A stretch of 64,000 nucleotides of DNA, from the NCBI GenBank assembly GCA_027627225.1, contig CM051025.1, forward strand, positions 74,403,474 to 74,467,473, given 5' to 3'. Source of the stretch: Congeria kusceri (Eukaryota > Mollusca > Bivalvia > Myida > Dreissenidae). The notes beneath the pieces are model-generated. The model was not told where the DNA came from. It saw only the letters and a program-made list of their open reading frames with translations, and ran no database searches. Shown piece after piece: positions 11,286 through 25,700 of this stretch; within the stretch, counting starts at the first letter, position 1; every line of letters starts with the position of its first letter. The translations under genes and the position numbers were made by a program.

Positions 11286-13679
11286 GTATAATTATAACTT
11301 GTTAGGAACTGTGCAAATAGGACCTACTGAGTTACTGTATAGCCATATATAAAAACGGGTTATCAATACAACTGTAGGTGATAACATAATACTCGTACGT
11401 CCGCCTAAATTTTCGTGAACGTTTTTTAATTTATTCAGAAGCAAGGTTTGCCTACTTCTTTACAACTGTACGAGCATAGATACGCTATTTCGAATCGACT
11501 ATTATGGATAGTGATGATAGAAATCTAATAATAGTAGAGTAATTTCCTTCAAGACGTACTAATAAATCTTAGTAGCGACTAAGTTAAAGACCAACAGCTG
11601 ATCATGTTGTAGTTTTTACTCAAGGTTGTTTCTTCGTGTTGCCATAGTATATTCATAGAAACAGTGGTAATTTACACCAGCCCTATGCTTTTCATGAATC
11701 ACTGTACTCTAACAGTAATATCAATTGTTAATTCTATTAACGGACATGCAGTCTTGTTTGATTTCATTATATGATCGATCAAATCATTACATGAAGGCCT
11801 ACACATATCCATGTATTTTGTAATTGTACTTTTAATAAACACCCAAGATGGTGTACCTTCTAATTGGTGAATACGACGCATGTAATACCTGATCTTCCAG
11901 GCAGTGTTACCATTCAACTTAAAGGCACCGGAAGACAGAGGCGTTCCGACCACGTGTTTCCACATACGATAGTGGCCCATTTCACGTCAGAATACGGTCG
12001 GTCTTTGTTGAAGCTGTTCAGGAACTATGATATCACAGATGACGTACCAGTTGTATTAATGCGCGAGGGTAGACTGAAGTCTCACAGGATCCTTGACCCA
12101 CAGGTAAGATTTGTACATATTAAATACGGAAATAGTGTTATCCTCATCAACATCACCGTCACCCTCACCGCCATTATCATCGTTATAATCATCGTCTTCC
12201 TCTGCTTCATCATCATGTTGTTGTTGTTGTTCTTCTTCTTCCTATTCCTCATCATTATCATCACCATCATCATCGTCGTCATCGTCATCATCATCGTCGT
12301 CATCATCATCATCTTCTTCTTCTTCTTCTTCTTCATCATCATCATCATCATCGTCATCATCATCATCATCATTATCATCATCATCTTATTATGATACTCT
12401 TCTTCTTCGTCGTCGTCTTCTCCTTCATATAACTATTTGTCATAATCCCTATTGCAGCCAGTCGCCTACTTCAAAGACCGCAGTCAGGAGGCCGTATTCA
12501 TGGTCTGGGAGAAGAATTCAGGCTCCAGTGACGGAGAAGACACGGACAACTTACAATTTGTACGTACTATACATGCAGCACGGCATAAACATAACAGAAA
12601 TACTACGCACGTCTCTTTTCTGTTATTTATTTTTAATAGTTTCTGTCTTCTGTGCTAGAATGGATAGGTAGCGCTACACATTTATCTTGGATTCTGTGAG
12701 CGCCGACATTTTGGCCACCCACACGACCGAAACAATTATATATGTGGCGCGTCGTGAGAAAATCGGTCTTAATGCAGTCCGCACAGGCTAATCCAGGACG
12801 GCACTTTCCGTTTTTATGGTATTTTCTGCTTCAAGGAAGTCTCTTCTAAACATAAATCCTCTGTCGGCGGAAAGTGCCGTCCTGGATTAGCCTGTGCGGA
12901 CTGCACAGGCTAATCCGGGACGACACTTTACGGACATGCATTAAGACCGGTTTACCCACGACGCCCCTTATATATTTTATGAACTGTCCATTGAAGCAAA
13001 GGATAATCATATGATAAATGATCATGTTTATTCCAAATGGAAAATACAAGCAATAACATTATTTCTTATTATCTATTAAAGTCGTCTAAAACGTGTCCCA
13101 AAGATACAACAAAATAGGCAGTTGTATGAAAAACCTACAGAAATGCCCAAAAAGAATTGTCATTTTTAATTGGTTTCATCGTAGTCGTTTTATTTTTTAC
13201 CTTAGCAGTCGTTGCAAAATGGATAATTATGAAATGCACGATTGTAATAACAGCATCTGAATTCATCGCCAATAGTTTGGTTCATTCGTCAACGGCCACA
13301 CACGTTATCTCGTCCAACCGCCAAAAAACAAGACCGGTAGTCACACGCTGGCTCCATTGAAAGAGGCGCCACCGATCAACGATGACCTCCGGGAGAAAGC
13401 AAAGGAAGGTTCGTATCGCAGTGCATCTTTGTTGTTATGATTTTGCTTCCATAAATATTGTTTCTAAACTAGTTTTAAAGTAACAAAGAAGAAGAAGAAG
13501 AAGAAGAAGAAGAAGAAGAAGAGGAACAAGAAGAAGAACAACAACAACAGCAGCAGCAGCAGCTGCTGCTGCTGTTGCAGCTGCTGTTGCTACTACTACT
13601 GCTACTACTACTACTACTACTACTACTATTACTACTACTACTACTGCTACTACTACTGCTACTACTACTACTACTAACG

Positions 13680-13721
<42 letters not shown>

Positions 13722-16700
13722 TTACTACTACTACTACTGCTACTACTACTGCTACTACTACTAATACTACTACTACTACTAGAAATACAAGCCGAGTAAC
13801 AGAGTAAGAACTTTGATGATTTACCACAGTGCCTGTCGATCACATGAAGCTGAACAAAGCGAGGGACCATAACACAACTAACCTGACCAGACGTGGAAGG
13901 CGACAGACGCCAGAGTACATAGTGGAGACCTTTTTCGTCATCGACTTTGGACTGTACACATTGTACGAGCTAGTAGTTTCTTATATTTTTTTCTATTTTA
14001 ATATCTATAATTCTAATACTAGTAAATAATTTTACCTCTGCAAGCGTCATTACTTTGTTCGACTGGTTGCTGGATTGGCTGATTGGATGATTGATATAAT
14101 GTTCGTTATTGATTGACTGGTTGCTGGATTGGCTGATTGGCTGATTGATATAATGTTCGTTATTGATTGACTGGTTGCTGGACTGGCTGATTGGATGATT
14201 GATATACTGTTCGTTATTGATTGACTGGTTGCTGTTTTCATTTCTTGCCTTTATAGTGTTGATTAAATCAAATACATAAATTTGATGTATTTTTCTGCCG
14301 TTACAGTTATTATGAGAAAATGACCGGCCCTGATTCGACCAGGAAAGCGCAGACGATCAGTGCCATTAAGCAATTCTACGCTTTTGTACTGAATGCTGTA
14401 AGTGTTCAAGGTCCCCACTGGTAAAGTGTCTTAGTTTGATCGTAATTTATGAGATACCTACGACTGAGGTTTATTTGAAAAGCAGTACTTTGATAATTGA
14501 CTAACGATCGACTTAGTAAGAATTATACTCAAACAATCATTAATTAATGCATTAGTATTCTTGTTAACTATATAGATTAAAGCATTCATGGTTGTTATTG
14601 CTTTCTATGTAGGATATTGCTTAGGCGAATTCCTGATATTTAATGAAGTTACATGCATCATGTACGTATTAAAATCAGATCAAGCTTTTTACTCATGACA
14701 CAAATTAGATACTTTAACTGCAAGTTGCAAGTTCGTCTTTATTAGTAATCTGAAGTCATTTTGTGACAACGCTCTTTGTCACGTGTTTTTGTAATTTTGA
14801 TATGCATAGGAATAGCGTATGTAATATAAATGAGTAACTGACCGTGCATCATTGCGCAAGTAACGTATTTAAGACATTACTCTGATAGTATTTGGTTTCA
14901 TAAGAAACTTGTTATCAATAAAAGGCACCCAACTAACCTTTTTGGCGTTGACATTTCAAGATAAACTAACTTTTCCCATTAAATAATATCAAAACGCAAA
15001 TACATCTCAGATCTTAAACACGCTCCATATCCCATGTGCACAAAACAAATATAATCCGTTAACTATTTAAATATAAAGTATAAATATTGGGAGAATGGGT
15101 ATATGCACACATGTGACGTTATATTTTGAATTTAAATTAAAAGATTTTGCCGCATGGACATGTATATTAATTATGTTACTAATCACATGGTTCGTTGTTG
15201 TGTTTGTTTCTTGTCAAAGTGAATGTACAGTAACATATCGAAGACAGTTTGCCCAAACATAGTATGCTTAAAATTTTGTATTTCAAATTTAATATTCATA
15301 TTTATTTCAGTTTTCATCTTGTAAAACAAATATAATCTGTGAAAACCGACATTATGTACAATGCGTATATCACATGTTTTAAGTGCTTTCATTAAGCCAA
15401 ATAAGTAAGAATAAAAATCAATCAGAAATACCTTTCATTATAATTTTAATTAGTTATATCGCGTGATAATTACTAGTACAGGCGTACGTGTCACTTCGAT
15501 TTAGAATGTGTTAAAAAACGAGCACGAACCTGTGCGTCTCTCGTGCATTTGCTCCATATACATGCGCATGTGATTTTGCGTCTCTCGTGTATTTGCTCCA
15601 TATACATGCGCATGTGATTTTGCGTCTCTCGTGTATTTGCTCTATATACACGCGCATGTGATTTTGCGTCTCTCGTGTATTTGCTCCATATACATGCGCA
15701 TGTGATTTTGCGTCTCTCGTGCATTTGCTCTATATACATGCGCATGTGATTTTGCGTCTCTCGTGCATTTGCTCTATATACATGCGCATGTGATTTTGCG
15801 TCTCTCGCGCATTTGCTCCATATACATGTACATGTGATTTTGCGTCTCTCGTGCATTTGCTCTATATACATGCGCATGTGATTTTGCGTATCTCGTGCAT
15901 TTGCTCTATATACATGCGCATGTGATTTTGCGTCTGTCGTACATTTGCTCTATATACATGCGCATGTGATTTTGCGTCTTTCGTGCATTTGCTCTATATA
16001 CATGTACATGTGATTTTGCGTCTCTAGTGCATTTGCTCTATATAAAAGCGCATGAGATTTTGCGTCTCTCGTGCATTTGCTCTATATACATGCGCATGTG
16101 TTTTTGCGTCTCTCGTGCATTTGCTTTATATACATATACATGTGATTTTGCGTCTCTCGTGCATTTGCTCTATATACATGTAAATGTGATTTTGCGACTC
16201 TCGTGCATTTGCTCTATATACATGTACATGTGATTTTGCGTCTCTCGTGCGTTTGCTCTATATACTTGTACATGTGATTTTGCGTCTCTCGTGCATTTGC
16301 TCTATATACACGCGCATGTGATTTTGCGTCTCTCGTGCATTTGCTCTATATAAAAGCGCATGAGATTTTGCGTCTCTCGTGCATTTGCTCTATATACATG
16401 CGCATGTGTTTTTGCGTCTCTCGTGCATTTGCTTTATATACATATGCATGTGATTTTGCGTCTCTCGTGCATTTGCTCCATATACTTGTACATGTGATTT
16501 TGCGACTCTCGTGCATTTGCTCTATATACATGTACATGTGATTTTATGTGCATGGACGCTATATACACGTGTGTGTGATTATTTAATTCTTAATAACTCG
16601 ATCATATCGTCACACAAAAAGCGAAACCCGTCCTCTCTCTTATATAAATATTAGTTTACATGGGGCGGTTAGAGATGTCGCGACGAAATTAAAAAACTTT

Positions 16701-19700
16701 GTGTTTGTTTCTGGTAGAACGCAACATTTATACACATTTATGTGTTAAATATACACTGGCGTTCTAATGGTTTTGATCGGTTTTGTTGAAGATGAACCTC
16801 CGATATGAAAGCGTCACGGGTTCCGGTTACACCATCTCGCTGCGGAACGCCGGCATCTACATCGCTGAGGTGAGACATGAGGCACATCGTCCGGTTTGAA
16901 CAGCATTTCGAAAATAAAACAAAATTCAATCTAATTTTTTATTTAGAACTGAAGTAAATTGACAAAAGAAAAACGAAAAACAAAGTATCTCATACCTAAC
17001 CATACTGTAAAACAATAATTATACGTTGTTGGCATGTTAAGAAAATGTAAATTTGATGATGTTGGGATTGATCTTGACACGGAATTTAAACCTCGATTTA
17101 ACGGAAAATATCCGATCATGTTGGATTTGTTGGGTCAGAACATAACGCTTCATTGTTACTTTTTTACAGCTGCTATGAAACTTAACACGTACAATACGTG
17201 TTTTCCGTGTGTGACAGTTCATCATGATAGGCGGCTTTAAATGAATCAACAGCTTATAAACCATAAAGCCATCGATCACATAGTTTTATTATTACAATTA
17301 TTACATAGATCTATTTTTAAGTTATATTAATACAATTTCCGCATATTTACATAAATGTGTACACTAATACCGGAGAACAGGGTACCATCAACTCGCCAAT
17401 GTGTTGAATTGGCCATGAGAATACTTACACCTGAAAACAACATTACCATAAACGGCGCTGATTGCGTTCATCATAACTGTAAATTATTAAGTGGGAGCAT
17501 GTTTTCATGTATACAGTTAAGGGAAGACATAATACGCCATATACCACAGGCCTGTTCAAAACTGTCATAAACAGCCATTTATTTATGACGTTTTTGTCTA
17601 AATTATGAACACCGGCACAGTCTACTGCCTTTATCAAGCGACTGATGAGATTTTGAACGCTGTTTTAGACGGCCGCTGCAGCTCCGTTCGTGGAGAACCA
17701 TAGACTGTCGTCGTCGAAGTGGCCCAGAATTGCTTACGATGCAGATATCGTTTTATTGGCCTTTACTGACTGGGCCAACTCGAAACTGGGACCGCAGTAT
17801 CGCTATGACCACGCCATGATGTTTTCAAAGTGCGTATCCTCTTTACTTCAGCAGTTTGTTTCTTTAGAAAATACCTTTTTACGCTGATCTCGTTTCGAAC
17901 TGAGAACTGATTGGGTTCTCTCGGTATTATGGGAGCCTGATAGTTACGGGTCAAAAAGCTCATTTGGAAATCTCTGTGGGCCTTTAATGAATCTAACTGT
18001 ATTAACAATGAAAATGACGTTTTACATTTTCTAGTATAATTTATGCCTCCGAAGGTGGCCATATTAATTTCGAACCTGTCCGTCCATCCGAAGGTTAAAT
18101 TTTTTTTTAATAAGTTAAAGATTTTGAATACAATGAAAGGTTTTTACTTCAAACTTAAAATACTTATTGACTATCAATGTATCCACCAGGGAAGGCAACC
18201 CCCATAACTCTGTTTTGACAGATTTGTCACCCCTTTTCAATTTAGTACTTTTGGGTTAAAGTTTTCATTCCGTCTATTATCTTGAATACTATCAAAGGTA
18301 TTTAATTGAAACGTAGAATGCTTTTTTTACTATCAACGTCTCCACCATGGGAGCAATCCCCATCATTATGTTTTCGTTTTTGACAAATCAGCGTTCGTGG
18401 GTATATGTCACATTATAGTGAAAGCACTTGTTTTAAATAACATTGAATGAGTATATCTGGTTGTAAGTGAATATGTCGATCATGATCCTTTTGTTACGAA
18501 ATTGAAAATCTAGTAGGAACAGGCTCATACTAGAACAAGTGGGTAAATTGTTTACTTTAATCTCAGTGCGTTTATTTTCAAAGTAAATAAGTACAGTTTG
18601 TTATATAACTTTTAAAAAATGGAGCTGAATTTCGTGTACACAGAGTTAGCGATGCACCCATGCAATGTCATACAATCGACTTTTAATTGTAGCTACGATA
18701 TGGGCTATTACAACGGCACGTTCGATGATAGCGTTGTCGGTAGGCGGTTTCTGTTGTCCCTTTAACGAGCTTTACATACAAGTATTTTACACATGTGAAA
18801 GCTATATAATATAGTCTTTCTAACTTGCCCCTTAACAAACGTTTCACACAACTTATTATCACAAGTGTTAAATCTATACAATATAGCGCTTCTGAATTTG
18901 CTAGTTTTCAAAAAGCTTTTTTTTATTGTGTCACGGCATGAACGTGTCTCATCATCATCATCATCATCATCAATCATCAATCATCAATCATCAATCATCA
19001 ATCATCAATCATCAATCATCAATCATCATCATCATCATCATCATCACCATCACCATCACCATCACCATCATCATCATCATCATAATCATCAGCATCATCA
19101 TCATCATTATCATCATTGTTTTATGCGTTGCGTGACACTGCAGAAGTAAAACCGCTCTGTATATGCGTTGAAAACTAACACGTAAACGCTAGAGATTTCT
19201 TGATATTGTATCAGAAATACATATTTAAACGTTGCATAACATATCCACATGACTTACAGAATTAATGATTATTAATAGAAATATAAATAACAAGAAATAT
19301 CCCATTTTGTTTAAAGCTATTTGGCATCTATGGTAATTGTGAAAATAAGGAATGCATATAGATTGGATTTTCTACATAAATTATAATTCAATTATCCGTT
19401 GCATGACTCACTAGATTAGAACGGCGCACTATACTCACATACTAAATCTTATTATACTCATCCTAACATGTAATTATATATGTTTTCGTTTGTTTGTTGT
19501 TGTTGTTTTTGTTATATTAAAAATAAATATGTCTTTTCTTCAGTTTCTTGAGAATTAAAATAATATTTAAATGAAAGAGAGTAACACAGAAAATATCGCG
19601 TAGACGGTATATAAATAAATACCAAGAGCATCGGGACAAATATCCGGCACAGAGTCGGGAAGTATTTTATTATTAAATGATACATTTCTTTGCGAGTATG

Positions 19701-22700
19701 CACACACATTCAAATGTTCTAAAAAATTAAAATATTTATGGCTGGCTAGATATCTCGTTGTTTTGTAAGGAATATGCCAAGACCTATAATTTTGCGAACT
19801 TCTTGCCCCTTCTGTTGCATATTGTCCTTTGAAAGGTAGAAGGTGTCATCAGCATATGTGAAAAGAAGGCTGATGGCTACCAAGGGACGACATATAGTTT
19901 ATAGTAAAGATAGACTGACTGGGCACTGATCAGGATAAATTCATTCGCGAGTATCAGGTCAATAGGCCATGGCAATATACGCCGTTCATGCGGCTGTTTA
20001 GAGTGTACGAATATGGAAGGGGCACTCAACATTTGTAATGATTTACATTGTTGCAAAGTGACATGTTGCATCCCTTCTTTTTTGACCAGTGTAGTGCGAA
20101 TATTTTAAAATTAGCAGATGCAATATAAGGATTAATTCAGTTCTACTGGCGGAAAATTTTCGCAACAATTCATTGGATTTTGTATTATTGAGAAAGTTCA
20201 AAAGCTGGGTTAGACAGCTACGCCGATAAATACATAAATACTTAGATGTACGTAGATTTCTTTTTTGACAATAAACACTTTTGAACTTATTGTTGTTGTC
20301 TTCTGCTGTTGTTCATATGTGCAGGTCTCGCCAGCATGGGACACGTGTGCGGCACTAAGCGTTACTCCATAAATGAAGACAATTTCGACGCCAGCGTAGC
20401 TACTATTGCGGCCCACGAGCTTGGTCATAAGTAAGTGCTTCTTTAGGACAATACATCTGTGAACATTATTCTCTTCACGAAATGAACTAGATCTGTGAGC
20501 ATAATCCTCTTCACGAAATGACAATAGATCCTTGAACATAATCCTCTTCAAGAAATGCCTAGAAAACCTCGAACATTATCCTCTCCACGAAATGACAATA
20601 TATATCCTCGAACATTGTCCTCTTCACAAAATGACAATAGAACCTCGAACATTATTCTCTTCACGAAATGACAATAGATCCTCGAACATAATCATCTTCA
20701 CGAAATGACAATAGAACCTCGAACATTATTCTCTTAATCTCTTTATGAAATGACAATAGAACCTCGAGCACTATTCTCTTCACGAAATGACAATAGATCC
20801 TTGCACATTATCCTCTTCGCGAAATGACTTTAGATCGTCGAAAATTATAATTTTCACAAAATGACAACAGAACCTCGTACATTATCCCCTTCACGAAATG
20901 AAGTATTCTTTTTTTATTTCCGTAGAGCACTCTGCCCATTGTGACATTTTAATCACATCAACTAACCTTATTTCGTATTTGTTTTACATTACAATTTGTT
21001 TGACGATAAATAAAACGAGTTGTGAGACGTCAGCAACGGAAACCCATACACACTATGTTTAGTTCAGAACCTTCTACTGACGTTGCAAAATATCATTAAT
21101 GCTGTATTAAAGGTTTGAAGATTTGAAAATTACAAACTGGTACCCGGGTAATGACATGCTACCTGAGTAGTCTTTCCAGCACTAGAAAATTGACCCTTGT
21201 AAGTTATCCACCGTTCAATAGTCCATAGAACCCTATACCCTTTCCGACAGAACAGTAGACCGTTGAACATTAGAATCTACCCCTTTCCAAAGGGACAGTA
21301 TACCATTGAACATTAAATAAATATTGACTTCCTTGAGGGTGACAGTGCGTCTGGTCAACCCGAGGCAACACTGTCGACCGAGGCTTTAGCCGAGGTCGAC
21401 AGTGTTTGTCGAGGGTTGACGAGACGCACTGTGCCCCTTAAGAAAGTCAATATTTATTTTATTATACCGAACAATGCCGCATCATTTTCGTACCGGGTTA
21501 CAAAGCGGTAGCGGGCGACATTGCCGGGCGACATATCAAATTGTTGCCCGCTGCAGTTTATATGCATTATATAGAGAAATAATCAAGTGAGGTATAATAA
21601 TATAATCTACCCCCTTTCCAAAAGGACAGTAGACCATTGAACATTAGAATTTAACCCCTTTCCAAAACGACAGTAGACCATTGGACATTAGAATCTACCC
21701 CCTTTTCAAAACGACAGTAGACCATTGAACATTAGAATCTACCCCCTTTCCAAAACGACAGTAGACCATTGAACATTAGAATCTACCCCCTTTCCAAAAC
21801 GACAGTAGACCATTGCACATTAGCATCTACCCTCTTTCCCAAAGGACAGTAGACCATTGAACATTAGAATTTAACCCGTTTCCAAAATGACAGTAGACCA
21901 TTGAACATTAGAATCTACCGCCTTTCCATAAGGACAGTAGACCATTGAACATTGGAATCTACCCCCTTTCCAAAAGAACAGTATACCATTGAACATTTGA
22001 ATCTACTCCCTTTCCAAAAGGACAGTAGTCCATTGAACATTTGAATTTAACCCCGTTTCAAAATGACAGTAGACCATTGAACATTTGAATCTACCCCATT
22101 TCCAAGAGTACAGTAGACCATTGAACATTAGAATCTAATCCCCTTTGGAAGAGAACAGTAGACCATTGAACATTTGAATTTAACCCCTTTCCAAAATGAC
22201 AGTCGACCATTGAACATTAGAAACCATCCCGTTTCCAAGAGTACAGTGGACCATTGAACATATGCATCTACTCCCTTTCAAAGAGAACAGTAGACCATTG
22301 AACATTAGAAACCATCCCGTTTCCAAGAGTACAGTGGACCATTGAACATTAGAAACCATCCCGTTTCCAAGAGTACAGTGGACCATTGAACATTAGAAAC
22401 CATCCCGTTTCCAAGAGTACAGTGGACCATTGAACATATGCATCTACTCCCTTTCAAAGAGAACAGTAGACCATTAAACATTAGAATTTAACCCCTTTTT
22501 CAAAAAGGGGAGTGTACCATTGAACATTAGAATCTACCCCTTTTCGAAAAGGAGAGTAGTCTCGAGAACAGTACCCGTTTCAGGAAAGGACACAAGACCG
22601 TCTTATAATATCCGCTTTATGAAAATATGCATTTGCAGACAAATGAGTTCTTCCAGGTCGGGCATCTTCCACTTAATCTTCGCAATGGAATATACAGGTA

Positions 22701-25700
22701 TATACTAGTAGTCACCTCAAAAGGGGTTGTGTTCACAGTCATCTTGAAATGATGAAGAGTTTAACAGTTTGCATGAGTTTATACTATACCACGAGTGGAT
22801 GCAATTCTCTGCTACTCTTATCAACTGGTTGGCGTCGATATCTCATTTTGTGGAAAAGTTAAAACAGACACAAATATTTCGCTGAAATTTTGTAGAAATA
22901 AGTCAGCGAGTTGACTTTCCAAATCCAGTTCTTTGTGAAATATAAGCTTTTGTCCAGTGACATAAATAAATATGATATGCATCGCCAGTTTGTCTTTGCA
23001 TGTAACATACCGGTTAATATACTTTTAAACATTCCAGTCTAAACGCCGAACACGACGGCGACCGCAACGCCTGTCCCGCGGCAGCGAACAACGTCATGAC
23101 GGCCATCTCTGAGCCGCAGAAGGACCCCGCAGTTGTCGCCGCCCAGTTCACCTTCTCCGCGTGCTCCATCGCCTACATGACGCAGCTCATAAATAAGCTC
23201 AACAGGTATGACGTCACTTATGTACCGCAATTGTGATAATAGCGAATGCTAGTGTTGTTAATCAGTGTCCAAAATTTTAGTCAATTAATCAGCAGCAAGT
23301 TCTGACTAAATAACCGATTAATCAGGATTCTTGAAAGTAAAGGAAATACACTCTAGACTGCAACGTTTCAAAGATTTACATGTTTTATTTAGTTTCGCAG
23401 AAAATATGTGTCTGATAATGCAATTATGAAGGAAATAGGCATAAAACATGCTTTTTATAAAAACAGTTTGTAAAACTGCATTATCCTATTAACGCGATGG
23501 ACTATTGACAAGATAGTTGAAGATGCATATCAGATATATTAATTATTAAAAATTTAAGCAACCGCACAAACACTTTTTTTTTTTCGTGTGTTGGGTACAG
23601 AAATGCAAAATTTATAAAAAAAATTAGAACAAACATGGGTTACATAAAAGCTAAACAAATGAATACGAAGACCATACTTGCATTATTTTTATTTTTACAT
23701 TTTATAACCTGTGTTTAAACCTTTCACAAAAGTAAGATCTCCATCTTTAACAATACTGAGTGGAGCCATCATGGACTACTGTGTTTGTAATCCTGACATA
23801 ACAGCTTTACTAGAGACAAATATTATGAACATATAAATGAATTGGATCACCCGTTCAAGTTAAAAGAAAAGAAATTTTTCAAGAAAGAAAACTCATGCAT
23901 ACATTTATTCAATTAATCGACTAATCCCAAATCTTAATCGACTTATTAATCATTAATCGTTGATTAATCGACGAAATGATTAATCGGCACAACACTAGCG
24001 AATGCTAGGTAAGGTTTGAATAACGACAAGATTAGTTAGAGTTTTTACCTGAATAATGAGCCTTGGCCTGGGTTGCTTAAAATAATCGGCTTTGAAAACT
24101 TATTTATTTTATTCATTATTTAATTCAAAATACTGGTATTGGCATTTTATGTATTATTATTTGATTATTTATAGTATTGACACAATATACGATACACTAT
24201 GGCGCAAATGGTGTGGTTAAAGGTAGAAATATTAAGTAACAATTAAAGTAATGGCATGGCCGTAAACATTTGCGAAACATGGTGCTTCTGAAGCACGTTC
24301 CTGAGATAACCATGATGTTTCTAACCATAGTTCATGCACTTGAAAGATATTGTTCAAAGATTTTCGAAATGTCTTACTTCTGCTTATATTGTAGCAGAAT
24401 TAAAAACAAAAAAGTTCGCGTTACCAAAAGAATAACACAATTTAAATTGTTTTCCTTTATGCACTTCAGCGAGGGCAATAACTGCTTGACCACCCAGACA
24501 GCGAACTACAACACGTCTGACCTTGACCCCTACCTCAGTGACCTTGCAGGTCAGGTGTATCCTCCAGACACCCAGTGCCAGTATATCAGGGGTGTCTTTT
24601 CCTTTTTGAACCGGGTACGGATGCAAGCATAACCTATAAATGCATACAAAAACGAAATAACCATTTGACCCATGTACATGTTTATTTGATGTTTTGTAGG
24701 GTGTTAATCATTAAAGGGCTCCTCTCCTGATTGTACGATTGACCACTCGTAGCTGATCGTGGTATTTCTCTGAGATTCCAGGCTTGGATACGATTTGATG
24801 CGAGTCCATACGTTTTATACGATGTCTTGCGCTCTGTTGCGATGTGGTCGCGATTTGTCAATTACAGATGTCACGATCTGTCACGGTCTGATCTCCAGTT
24901 CAGATAAGATTACATACGTACCGTTGGGATTGTTTCGGTCGAGTCAACGATTGAGTCTCGATCTGACACGATCACCACGATCGGGTTCCCCGAATTAGAA
25001 CGTTCTAGTACGTACAGATAAGTTACGATACGCTTATCACGAATACATGCGCTCCGTTACGATAGGATACGATTGTGTTCGCGATGTCTTTCACGATCGT
25101 GAGCGATGGAGATCACGATTGGAGCTACAACTTGACCCGAATGATATAAATTCAGCCCGACTGACTATGTACTTCATTGTTTCTTGAGATCGCAACGCAT
25201 CTTAACAGAGCGTTGTGTTTTTTCTTGTCTACGATCGATCCCGATTACCACGATTTGGATGCACGATTAGATACGATTTGTCGCGCTTTGTTACAATGCA
25301 ATAGGAACTGATACGACGATCCCGATGGACAATTGATCGCAGTTGAGCGTGTTAATCGTAGAGAATTTTTGAACCGTTGAAACTTGTTCTACGATTAACC
25401 CGATTGCCACGACTGACCTCAAGACCTGTTAAGATATGATAAGATCTAATACGATATCCACGATATGGCCTGGGAAGGGACCACGTGTGGTAGCGGAAAA
25501 GTGAGTTCATGACCCTACACTTCCGGTCAATAATATTTTTCTCCTGTAACTCCCTTGTTCCGTTCATTTTTGAACCGTTGAAACTTGTTCTACGATTAAC
25601 GCGATTGCCACGACTGACCTCAAGACCTGTTAAGATATGATAAAATCTAATACGATATCCACGATTGGTCCACGATTAAGACCACGATTTCAATCGTGAC

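Noticed and set aside
12082..12384. Poly-Met/Lys and poly-Ile frames
   Set aside because: Reading frames through a CAT microsatellite.
13435..13870. Poly-Val, poly-Ser and poly-Leu frames
   Set aside because: Reading frames through GAA/ACT microsatellites in intron 4.
15491..15877. 128-codon minus-strand frame of repeated RKITC(T/A)CIWSK units, and similar plus frames
   Set aside because: Same reason: 44-bp array whose three-unit period (132) is a multiple of three.
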